Assembly (NCBI RefSeq): GCF_900116195.1
Contig: NZ_FOZW01000004.1
Location: forward strand, 186,001-250,000
Length of the DNA: 64,000 nucleotides
Reading direction: 5' to 3'
Origin: Alloyangia pacifica
GTDB lineage: Bacteria; Pseudomonadota; Alphaproteobacteria; Rhodobacterales; Rhodobacteraceae
Part shown: one piece after another, positions 42,696 through 52,800 of the stretch
Position numbering within the stretch: the first letter of the stretch is position 1
Layout: every line of letters starts with the position of its first letter
Made by a program: the position numbers and the translations under genes
The notes under the pieces: model-generated
Told to the model about the DNA's origin: nothing
The model's database searches: none
Seen by the model: the letters and a program-made list of their open reading frames with translations, nothing else

Positions 42696-42753
42696 TCCGC
42701 GCGGCACCATGTATTTTTGACTGAATTGATTTTTATTTTGAAAAGGAAACACC

Positions 42754-43743
42754 ATGTTGAAGCGCAACTACAACAGCCGCAAGCGCATCCTCGTGACCGG
42801 TGGCGCCGGGTTTCTCGGCTCGCACCTCTGCGATCGGCTGCTGGAAAGCGGGGCAGAGGTTTTGTGCGTCGACAACCTCTTCACCGGCACCAAGCGCAAT
42901 ATCGAGCACCTGCTCGGAAACCCGCGCTTCGAGTTCCTGCGCCATGACGTGACCATTCCGCTCTACGTCGAGGTGGACGAGATCTACAACCTCGCCTGTC
43001 CGGCCTCTCCGATCCACTACCAGCATGATCCGGTGCAAACGACCAAGACCTCGGTGCATGGCGCGATCAACATGCTGGGACTGGCGCGGCGCCTGAAATG
43101 CCCGATCCTTCAGGCCTCGACCTCGGAAGTCTATGGCGACGCACTGGTCAGCCCGCAGGCCGAGGGCTACTGGGGCAACGTCAACCCGATCGGCGTGCGT
43201 TCGTGCTATGACGAGGGCAAGCGCTGCGCCGAGACACTGTTCTTCGACTACAACCGCCAGCACGGGCTGCCGATCAAGGTGGTGCGCATCTTCAATACCT
43301 ACGGTCCGCGGATGCATCCGCAGGACGGGCGCGTGGTCTCGAACTTCATCCGGCAGGCGCTCTATGATGAGGACATCACCATCTACGGTGACGGCAGTCA
43401 GACCCGCTCCTTCTGCTATGTGGACGAACTGATCGACGGCATGATCCGCATGATGGGCACCGAAGAGAACTTCACCGGTCCGGTGAACCTTGGAAACCCG
43501 CAGGAGTGCACCGTCAAGCAACTGGCCGAGATGATCGTGGCGCAGACCGGATCGAGGTCGCAGCTGGTATCGCGCGAGTTGCCGAGCGATGATCCGGTGC
43601 AGCGCCGTCCCGACATCGCTCTCGCGCGTGCGCATCTGGACTGGGAGCCGTCGGTCGAACTCTCGCAGGGCATCGCCCGGACGATCGCCTACTTCGAGGA
43701 CCTGCTGGGCAAGAAGTCCCGTCAGATGCAGTCGACGTCTTGA
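42754..43743 (+). CDS. UDP-glucuronate decarboxylase (UDP-xylose synthase), short-chain dehydrogenase family
   Basis: A 329-residue extended SDR enzyme. NAD-binding [16 protein letters not shown] lies at 15-30, the catalytic triad region at STSEVYGD (122-129) and Tyr152/Lys156 in SCYDEGKR, and [19 protein letters not shown] (78-96) is characteristic of UXS. The reaction converts UDP-glucuronate to UDP-xylose. This suggests xylose in the polymer; the related ArnA-type activities are less likely because of the SCYDEGKR pattern. A strikingly AT-rich leader (42715-42750) with AAGGAAA precedes the ATG. Confidence 0.9.
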   Translation: MLKRNYNSRKRILVTGGAGFLGSHLCDRLLESGAEVLCVDNLFTGTKRNIEHLLGNPRFEFLRHDVTIPLYVEVDEIYNLACPASPIHYQHDPVQTTKTSVHGAINMLGLARRLKCPILQASTSEVYGDALVSPQAEGYWGNVNPIGVRSCYDEGKRCAETLFFDYNRQHGLPIKVVRIFNTYGPRMHPQDGRVVSNFIRQALYDEDITIYGDGSQTRSFCYVDELIDGMIRMMGTEENFTGPVNLGNPQECTVKQLAEMIVAQTGSRSQLVSRELPSDDPVQRRPDIALARAHLDWEPSVELSQGIARTIAYFEDLLGKKSRQMQSTS

Positions 43744-43859
43744 TCGACTCGAGGTTCTGACCGTCCCAGTGCGCGCATGATGTTCGCGCGTCCTGTGGTC
43801 CCGAGAAAGTCGTCTGCGGTCGCATCCGGGCGAAGATCTTTTGAAAAGGGAGGGAGCGC

Positions 43860-45029
43860 ATGGTGCCTTCTTTCGCGCGCGTGCGGCGTCGGGACTTTCT
43901 GGTGGCGATGTCGTTGGCTGCTTTGGCCGCAGGAGGGGGCGGGCCGGTCGGGCTCGCCCGCGCCCAGAGCGCCCAGAGCGCCGAGGCTCCTGGTCTCCAG
44001 GTACCTGTCGGTTTCGGGGCGCACACCCGGGGCGGCGAGGGCGGTCGCACGGTTCTTGTCACCACCCTTGCGGATGACGGACCCGGAAGCCTGCGCGCGG
44101 CGGTCGAGAAGGAACGTGGCCCGCGCATCGTCGCGTTCGACGTCGGCGGCATCATCGCGCTGTCCGAGCAGATTCAGATCGGGCCGGATGTCACCATCGA
44201 CGGCACTACGGCGCCTGGGGGGATCACGCTCACCGGTGGCCGGTTACATGTGGTGGGCAGCAACGTGATCGTGCGCGGCATGCGCCTGCGACCCGGCGAC
44301 GGGCCCGGCGATGCCCCGGAAAACCGCGACGGGCTGTCCATCGGAGACGGTGACAGGCCGATCCGGAACGTGATCGTCGAGGGCAATTCGCTCAGCTGGT
44401 CGGTGGACGAGGTGCTGGCGATCTGGGGCAACGTCGCCGACGTCACGATCTCGCGCAACATCATCTCGGAGGCGCTGGATCAGTCCATCCATCCCAAGGG
44501 ACGACACGGCATGGGGCTGCTGATCGGCGGTGGTTCGGCGAAGCGGATCAGCGTGATCGGCAATCTGCTGGCACACAATCCGCATCGCAATCCGAACGTC
44601 AAGGACAGCAGCACGCAGATCGAGTTCATCAACAATCTCGTCTACAACTGGGGGCCAAGCGGGTTTCAGGGAACGGGGTCGTCTATCCACATCATCGGCA
44701 ATGTCTACGTGCCGGGGCCGAACAGCGCCGACCGGCCGCCATTGCACCTGCAGGACGCCGGGAGACCCGGGCCGAACTATTTCCTGTCCGACACCATAGG
44801 TGCGGTCCGCGAGGATGCGGAGGTGACGTTGTCGGACGAGCCCGTCTTCGAGGGCAGCGACCCGCCCGTCATGAGCTCTGGGGAAGTCGAGGAGTGGGTT
44901 CTGTCCCATGCCGGGGCGCGGCTGCCACAACTCGATTCCACCGACCTTCGGGTGCTCGAAGAGGTCCGATCGCGCGGTGGTGCAATCATCGATTCGCAAG
45001 CGCAGGTGATCAACGGCCGTCAGCCCTGA
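43860..45029 (+). CDS. Tat-type exported pectate-lyase-like beta-helix protein
   Basis: A 389-residue exported protein. The N terminus RVRRRDFLVAMSLAALAA is a twin-arginine-type signal. The mature chain has the pectate lyase superfamily (PL1-like) beta-helix layout: TLADDGPGSLRAAVEKERGP, IVAFDVGGIIALSEQIQIGP, VTIDGTTAPGGITLTGG, VIVRGMRLRPGD, NSLSWSVDEVLAIWG and IEFINNLVYNWG. Lyase activity is not certain; such proteins can also be polysaccharide-modifying or export-associated lyases that trim the polymer. AAAGGGAGGG precedes the ATG. Confidence 0.88.
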   Translation: MVPSFARVRRRDFLVAMSLAALAAGGGGPVGLARAQSAQSAEAPGLQVPVGFGAHTRGGEGGRTVLVTTLADDGPGSLRAAVEKERGPRIVAFDVGGIIALSEQIQIGPDVTIDGTTAPGGITLTGGRLHVVGSNVIVRGMRLRPGDGPGDAPENRDGLSIGDGDRPIRNVIVEGNSLSWSVDEVLAIWGNVADVTISRNIISEALDQSIHPKGRHGMGLLIGGGSAKRISVIGNLLAHNPHRNPNVKDSSTQIEFINNLVYNWGPSGFQGTGSSIHIIGNVYVPGPNSADRPPLHLQDAGRPGPNYFLSDTIGAVREDAEVTLSDEPVFEGSDPPVMSSGEVEEWVLSHAGARLPQLDSTDLRVLEEVRSRGGAIIDSQAQVINGRQP

Positions 45030-45481
45030 ACCCAGCGGGAAACCGGCTTTTCTCCGCCAAATTCGGCGGTTGCAGTAGGTCAAGTAAGGTGAATGTATGG
45101 CGATGGTATGTCCGTCGGGGCGATGTGGAAGCTCGTGGATTGGGTAGCTGTTGCCGCAACGCGCACAGGCTCTGTGCAACTATGGCGTGAAAAATGCCGC
45201 CGCGACGCAGTTCTGCCGGGTTTGCCTCGATTTCTCCAAAAAACAGCTTTGCACCAATGGCCCTTAAAGTTACTATTTTCTTAAGAACGATGTGCATTGA
45301 TTAAATTTGAAAAACGTTAGCTCCTATATTGATCCGGGGCACTTTGAGGCGGTTTTTGGCCTAAAGTCTGAGCAATACTGACGTTTTCTGGATCGCCGCG
45401 CGTTCATGCGGCTCGTTTTGTATTTTGCCTTTTGACCTGGGGGTTTCCCTTGGTTCCTTGAGTTTTCCGAGGATATTTCCG
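45030..45481. promoter_or_regulatory. 450-bp AT-rich intergenic region before the sugar transferase gene
   Basis: The longest noncoding gap in the locus. GC content falls from about 45240 on (runs such as TTAAATTTGAAAAACG and TTTTGTATTTTGCC). TTGAAA (45307-45312) and TATATT (45325-45330) are too close for a normal sigma70 promoter, and no other clean pair was found. A small GCCGC/GCGGC hairpin (45395-45399 with 45408-45412) is followed by TCGTTTT. An independent promoter for the initiating transferase is likely from position and composition. Confidence 0.4.
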
Positions 45482-46684
45482 ATGAATTTTTCGACAAGCA
45501 GTGAACTAGAAAAATCTAACAATTACAAAGTAATAGAAGAAGACCCCGCCTCCCGGTTCAAGAGCTTCAACACTGCCAGTTATCGCACTGACCTTCCCTC
45601 GCAAGGCGTGTCCAACGCGAACTACGGGGGGCAGGCCGTGGCTTGGCCCGCTCCCGCGCGCCGCGCCATCTGGCCGCGGTTCTCCGTCGGGTTCCAGCCC
45701 CGGTCTCGCCGCATTTATCGCGCATACAACTTCACCATCGCCATGGCGTTGTTCGTCATGGTCCTCCCCCTGTTCCTGCTGATCACCGCACTCCTGGCCC
45801 TCACCCAGGGAACCCCGATTTTCTACCGCGGGCCGCGCATCGGGGAGAACGGTGCGCTGTTCGACGTGCTGAAGTTCCGCACCCTCGATGGCGCCAAGGC
45901 GGCGCAGCTCACCAAGGACAAGGTCCTGCCCAAGGGCTCAGGCATCGAAACCCCGATGGGGCTGTTCCTGCGCGAGACCCGACTGGACGAGATTCCGCAG
46001 TTGCTGAACGTGATCAAGGGCGACATGAACATGTGTGGTCCGCGTCCCGTCCGCCCGGAGATCGCGGCACAATACGCGGCCACGATCCCCGACTACGAGC
46101 GGCGCTTCCGGGTGAAACCCGGGATGATCGGCCCGGCGCAGGCCTTCATGAGCCACGGTACCTCCAAGGCGATCCGCTCGCGGCTCAACAACAAGCTGTG
46201 CCGGACGGAGGTCTCCTACCTTGGCGAGGTTTCTCTGGTGTTCATCGTCGGTGTCTGTGTGCTCGCACGCACCTTTGCCCGGGTCGGCTCGAACCTCTTC
46301 GGAGGCCGCTCCGAGCGCGTCGAGGCTGCCCGCGCGCGCCTCTACGACATGCGCTTCGTCTCCGACGATGGACAGGAGCGGGCGGTGTTCTGGGTCGACG
46401 AGGATCAGTTGATCCTGGATCAGGGCAATGCGCTGAACGTGCCTTTGAGCGGCCGGCTCACCATGGTCTTGCCGGATGGCCAGACCCGCAGCGCGGCGGT
46501 GGAACTGAGCACGGTCCAGGCCACCGCGCCGAACGGCCGCGTGCAGGTCGCCTATACGCCCAAGAGCGAGTTCAGCGAGCATATCCTCAGCCGCTACCTG
46601 TTCCAGGCAGTGGTCGTGCCGCACCGCTCCGAATTTCTCTCCGCTAGGTTGCGCCGGATTTTCTCCCGGTCCCGCGCAGCGTGA
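45482..46684 (+). CDS. Initiating sugar transferase (WcaJ/ExoY-type) with an extra C-terminal domain
   Basis: A 400-residue inner-membrane transferase that would attach the first sugar phosphate to undecaprenyl phosphate. After a polar N terminus comes one membrane segment (84-107), then the bacterial sugar transferase catalytic domain: FYRGPRIGENGALFDVLKFR (114-133), RETRLDEIPQLLNVIKGDMN (164-183) and GPRPVRPE (186-193). About 110 residues (290-400) follow the catalytic domain, which single-segment ExoY-type enzymes lack: RARLYDMRFVSDDGQERAVF then beta-rich VPLSGRLTMVLPDGQ. The extension looks like a small beta-barrel, possibly PilZ-like, but lacks a clear RxxxR motif. GAGGAT stands 8 nt before the ATG. 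Confidence 0.9.
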   Translation: MNFSTSSELEKSNNYKVIEEDPASRFKSFNTASYRTDLPSQGVSNANYGGQAVAWPAPARRAIWPRFSVGFQPRSRRIYRAYNFTIAMALFVMVLPLFLLITALLALTQGTPIFYRGPRIGENGALFDVLKFRTLDGAKAAQLTKDKVLPKGSGIETPMGLFLRETRLDEIPQLLNVIKGDMNMCGPRPVRPEIAAQYAATIPDYERRFRVKPGMIGPAQAFMSHGTSKAIRSRLNNKLCRTEVSYLGEVSLVFIVGVCVLARTFARVGSNLFGGRSERVEAARARLYDMRFVSDDGQERAVFWVDEDQLILDQGNALNVPLSGRLTMVLPDGQTRSAAVELSTVQATAPNGRVQVAYTPKSEFSEHILSRYLFQAVVVPHRSEFLSARLRRIFSRSRAA

Positions 46685-46825
46685 GAGCGGGCGGGTCGTG
46701 ACCCGCTCGCTGTTGGTGACGTCGAAGCGCGACGCAGAAAAGCGCGAAAGACATCAAGTCTTAGAAAACGCCTTAAATAATTGATTTTATAGTTGATTTT
46801 ACCCCTCTCCTCAGAGGATGCAAAA

Positions 46826-49800
46826 ATGCCCGAAGATATTACATTCGGTGTTACAGACCTTGCTGCGGAACTGAGCACCAATCCGACGGCGCTGGATTTC
46901 AGCGAGACGGGAAACCCGGTACTTTTCGTCGCCCAGCAAGACGGCACGATCTATCGCTACGAGATCGAACGGCAGCCTGATGGCGCCGACGCAGACACCA
47001 GTCCCGACTTCGTTGTGACCTCGACGGTGGCGATCAACGTCATCAAGAACGACACGCAGAACTTCGACGACGATGGCAGTCTGAACACCACGGCGAAACG
47101 CCAGATGACAGGTCTCGTCGCGACCACTGACGAAGACGGGAATGATGTGCTCTACGTCACCTCGTCGGACTGGCGTATCGCGGTTGGCGAGGACAGCGGG
47201 CTCGACACCAATTCCAGCCAGATCCACCGAATCGTCCTCGACCCGGACACCGGGGCCGTTCTGTCGAACGTCGCCATCGTGCGCGGTCTGCCGCGGTCCG
47301 AAGAGAACCACTCTGTCAACGGGTTGGACCTCTCGGTCGATCCCGCGACCGGGGACACCTACCTCTGGGTTGCGATCGGCGGCAACACCAACAAGGGGGC
47401 GCCCGGCAACAACTTCGCGGGCACGGTGGACTTTGCCTACTCGGCGTCGGTCATCAAGATCAACCTGACCGACCTCGAGTCCTACGACATCCGCACCGAC
47501 GCCAACGGCAATCTCTTCGTGCTCGACATGCCGACGCTCGACGATCCTTCGCGGCCGAACGTCAACCTCGGGTCCTTGGGCATACAGAACTTGAATCTCG
47601 ATCCGAACTTCACGCTCGACAACAACGGCAGCATCGGCGGCGTCCTGCAGCCGGACTGGGCGGGCGGTAACAACGGCCTGAACATGGCCAAGATCACCGA
47701 CTACGTGCTGGTCAGCGAGGGTGGCCAGCTCAAGCTGGTGGACAATCCGCTGAGCATCCATTCACCGGGCTTTCGCAACCCCTATGACGTGCTGGTGACC
47801 GAGGACGGCCAGGTCTACACGTGGGACAACGGCCCGAACGGCGGCTGGGGCGGGCAACCGGTGTCCTACTCCGACGGCGCCGTGGTTGACGACTGGACCA
47901 CGGAACTTGCCACCAATGAGTTCAGCGAGGACGGCAGCAAGGGCTTCGGCGACCAGCTGCACTACCTTGGCGAGATCACCGATGAATACGGCCCCTACGG
48001 CGGCCATGCGAACCCGATCCGCGCCGCCGCAGAGGCGCTCTCGCTCGCCTTCAACAGCGACGGAAGCTACGCGGGCGCGACCTCCGGCTCGCCGATCATG
48101 GCCTATGGCGCGGAGCTCTTCGCAAACGAGGCCGAGGCGCGCGACTTCCTGTCCGAACTGCTGATCATCTACACCCAGAACTCTTCGGGCAGCTGGGTCG
48201 ACACGACCTCGGGCACCGGGCTCCCGGCGGATTTCTTCGACGTGGTCTCGGGCTATGACTGGGAGCATCCGGGCAGTTCGATCGCCGACGTTCTGGCGCA
48301 TTTCGACGGCACCTCGGTGATGGACGGCACCGCCTATTCGCCCGAGGCGCAGTTGCTCGACCAGACCGAAGACGGCTCGCTAATCACGCTGCCGGAGTCC
48401 ACCAACGGTCTCGAGGAATATAGGGCAACCTTCTTTGGCGGGGCGCTGCAGAACACCATTATCGCGGCCAGCTTCGACGGGACGCTCTATTTCACCCGTG
48501 TCGAGGATACCGACGGAGACGGGCGGATGGATTCCGCCTCTGTGGTCTACCAGCTTGGCAATTTCGGCTCGCAGCCGCTGGCGGTCACGGCGCTCGGCGA
48601 CAACGGGCTGGGCACCTTCATCGACAATGATGGGGACGGTCTGGACGACTTTGCCGGCCTCATCGTCAGCGGGGTCTACGGCAAGGACAATATCGCGATC
48701 TTCATCCCCGGCGGTGAGCCGCTCGACGCCAGCGACGACCTCGATCTCGACGGGGTGAACAACACGCTCGACAGTCATGTCGGTGATCCGACGGACGGGA
48801 CCGGTGCCGTGGTGGGGCCCAATTCGACCTCGCGCTGGGACTTCGAGCTGAACAACCCGGCTTCGACCCCGCCCGGCGCGGTGCCGAGCGGCGACAGCAT
48901 CGCCGGTGGCATCGGGGTCAATGCGGTGTGGCGCAACAACCTGCTGCCGCAGGTCGACAACGGCGGCGACCCGACGCAGGGGCTCTATTACGGCGGGGTG
49001 TTCAACCTCGGCGGCGCGTCGAGCTTCGTCAGCATCGACGAGGCCTATGCCGGTACCGCCGAGGGCACGTCCAACTCGCAGCAGAACGTGCTCGGCATCG
49101 GCTTCTCGGCCGCCGGCGCGCAGCAGCTGTCGATCACCAGCGAGATGGTCAATATCTTCACCTACTCGCTGAACAATGACGCCCCGGCCAAGACCTGGGA
49201 TGGCGGCGAGAAGGTCGGCCTGATGGTGGGGCCGGGCGATCAGGACAATTTCGCCGAGGCCACCATCGCGGTGGTGAACGACGGCGGCACCATCAAGTAC
49301 GGCGTGCAGCTTCTGGTCGAGACGAACAACAGCTACGTCACCAGCTTCGTCGAGGTGCCGGGCATCGAGGACCCGGCGATCCTCGGGGTTGGCGATCCCA
49401 ACTTCGAGGTGGCCATCGATCTCGATATGACCGCCGGGGCCGAGACCGCCACCGCGCGGGCGCGCTATCTGAACAACGGCGTCTACACGGCCTGGGTGCC
49501 GACCGCGACGCTGCCGCTTCCGGACGCCGTGGTCGAGGCGGTGAAGGGCGAATACAACAATTTCGGTGCGATCACCGGGGCGGTGGTGGGCATGGTGGCC
49601 TCCACCGAGGTGGGCGACGACAGCTTTGCCGCCTCCTGGGACTGGATCGAGATCACCAACACCTCGGATGGCGAGGTCGTGCACCGCTGGGTGGCCGGCA
49701 ATGCCGACGTTGCCGCCACTGACGGGGGCATGGACTGGAGCAGCAGCACCGCGCCGATCGTGGCGGGGACCACGACCGTGTCGACCTTCAACATCACCGC

Positions 49801-52800
49801 GCTGGACGGCTCCGTACCCTCGACCACGCCGGTCGGCGTCTTCACCCAGGAACGCTGGGCGCGTCCCACCGGTGACGGCATGCAGTTCGAGTTCGCTGTG
49901 GACCCCGGATACTACGCGATCCGGCTCTACATGGGCAACGGCTATGCCGGTACCGATCAACCCGGTGAACGGCTCTTTGACGTGACCATCGAGGGCGAGC
50001 TCTTTCTCGACGACTTCGACCTCGCCGGCACCTTCGGGGCCAGCGTCGGCGGCATGATGCAATGGACGGGCCAGATCGATGACGGCATCGCCGACATCGA
50101 CTTCGCGGCGGTTCTCGAAAACCCGCTGATCAACGGCATCGAGATTGTCGCCATCGACAGCGTTGCCGAGGGGCCGTCGATCTCCGTTGCCGATGCCTTC
50201 GTCGGAGAGGGCGAGGGCTCGGTGACCGTGGCCATCTCTGCCAGCAACTACGTGCCGACCGAAAGCAGCGTTCTGGTGCAGTTCGAGGTGCGCCCGGTGA
50301 GTGCCACCGCGGGCAGCGACTACACCGTAGCCAACGCGACGCTCAATGCCGCGACCGGGGTCTACAGCGGCACGCGCCAGATCGCCGGCGGCTCGGCGGA
50401 TGCGAGCGTTCAGGTCAATATTCTCGACGACGCGCTGGCCGAGGGCGCCGAGAGCTTCGAGGTTGTCATCACCGGCGTGACCGGTGCGAATGCCAGCATC
50501 GGCGACGGAAGCGCCTCCGTGACCATTCTCGACAACGACAGCAGCTCGGGCGGTCCCACCGGTGGCGGAGCGGTCACCCTGGCGATCACGCCAAATGTGG
50601 ACGACGTTCAGAAGTCGAACTATGACAGCGGCTCCTTCGTGCTCAGCAACGTCGGCAACAAGGTCGTCACCAAGGTCGAGATCGATGTCTCGGGCGCAGT
50701 GCTGAAAGATGCTGTCTTCGACCCCTTCGGTCTCGCCGGGGACACGATCGCCAAGGTGCTGACGATCAACAACGCCGGCGGCACCGGCGTCGATGCGCCG
50801 AACAACGATGCCAGCGATCCGAACAACGGCACCTACGTCGGGGCCGGGGGTACGGCCGGCTATGAGGGCATCGTTCTGACCTTCGATCAGGCCACCAGCG
50901 GCGGTTTCCAGTCGGGCGAGACGATGACCTTCTCGGTGGACATGGATCCGAACTCGGTCGCGGGCGCCAAGAAGTCGACGCTCGACGCAGGCTCTGACCC
51001 GGACTGGGACGTGGGCGGGGTTTCTGGCGCGGAGCTGATCGGCTCGCGTTTCACCGTCACCTATGCGGATGGCACCACCAGCACCGGCTACCTGCATGGC
51101 ACCGGCACGCAGGCAGGCGCGCGCGGGCTGTCCTCGCAGGCCTCTCCGGGGACCGAAGCCAGTCTCGTCGTCAATGGGCTGGGCGAGGGCGGTGTCGGCA
51201 CCTACAGCGCCGATGATTTCACCATGGTGGTCAGCGGCCCCGCGGGGGCTGTGATGCGCGTGGTGCTGATGAAGGCGATGATCCAGCCGACCACCAATGC
51301 CTTTACCACCGGAGGCACCTCCGAACAGGCGTATGCGCCGCAGCTCGACGCGCAGCTTGCGGCTCTGGCGGCCTCGGACTTCCCGGCCAACAACGCGGTG
51401 GAGCTGCAGACCATAGACGTCACCCTGACAGGCGGCGTGCAGGACATCTCTTCACTGTTCGATCTCTCCGGCGTGGCGGCCTACAACTTCACCGGTGAGG
51501 ACCAGTTGCCGCTGGGGATCGTGGCGGCGGTGATCGACCCGTCGAACGGCAACCTGCCGCTCGGGCCGACCTCCGATCCGATCTACCTGACCTATGACGC
51601 CGACAGCTCAAGTGGCGGCGGTGGTGGCGGCGGGGGCGGCACCCCCGTGGGCGATCCGTTCCGCGTCGAGGCAGAGGCGATGACGTTGGTGCAGGGCTTC
51701 GCGGCGGTCAGCAACGGCCACGCCTCGGGCGGCATGTTCATCCAGGCCACCAACTCGGGCACGCAGATCGCCAGCTACACCGTGACGGAGGCGGGCACCT
51801 TCGACATCACGCTTGGCTACTTCGACGAGTCGGACGGGCAGTCGACGCTGAACGTGTTGGTCAATGGCACAGTGATCGACACCTTCGTCTGGAACCTCGA
51901 CGCAGGGGATGCGACGGTCAACCGCAGCTCCTTCGCAGAGCACACGATCGCGGGGGTTGTACTCGCGGCCGGCGATACGCTCCAGCTATCGGGCGTGTCG
52001 GGTGGCGGCGAGCCGCTGCGGGTCGACTATGCCGACTTCACCCCCGTCGAGGGCGGCTCCGGCGGGGGCGGCTCGGGTGGCGGCTCGACCGGTGGCGGGT
52101 CGGGGAGCGGCACCCCCACGGGTGACCCCTTCCGTGTCGAGGCCGAGAATCTCAGTCTGGTGCAGGGCTTTGCGGCTGTGAGCAACGGGAACGCCTCGGG
52201 CGACATGTTCATTCAGGCCACCAACTCTGGCACGCAGATCGCCAGCTACAGCGTGACGGATGCGGGGACCTTCGACATCACGCTGGGCTACTTCGACGAA
52301 TCTGACGGGCAGTCGACGCTGAACGTGGTGCTCAACGGCACGGTGATCGACACCTTCGTCTGGAACCTCGACGCGGGCGATGCCACGGCCAACCGCAGCT
52401 CCTTCGCCGAGCACACGATCTCGGGCGTCGAGCTGGCGGTCGGTGACACGCTGCAACTGTCGGGCGTATCGGGCGGCGGTGAGCCGCTGCGGGTCGACTA
52501 CCTCGACTTCATGCCACTCTCGGGCGGCTCCGGCGGCTCTGGCGGCGGCGGCACCCCGACGAGCCCGGGCGAACTGGTGCGCGTCGAGGCGGAGAGTTTC
52601 CAGATCGACTTGGGTTTCATCGTCAACAACAATTCCCACGCATCCGGTGGTCAATTCCTTCAGGCGGGAAATTCTGGCGTGCAGAGCGCAACCTTCGTCT
52701 TTCCGGATATCGCAGGGATCTATAACCTCAACCTCGGTCATTTTGACGAGTCCGACGGTCAGTCGCAGCTCGATATTTTGGTAAATGGTCTGGAGGTCGA

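Noticed and set aside
45307..45330. TTGAAA and TATATT as a promoter of the initiating transferase
   Set aside because: The spacer is only 12 bp, too short for sigma70; retained only as part of the AT-rich region.
48380..51097. 905-codon open frame antisense to the giant protein gene
   Set aside because: Its protein is a low-complexity shadow rich in His, Arg, Gly and Val produced by the GC-rich codons of the sense gene; no family features and no ribosome-binding site.
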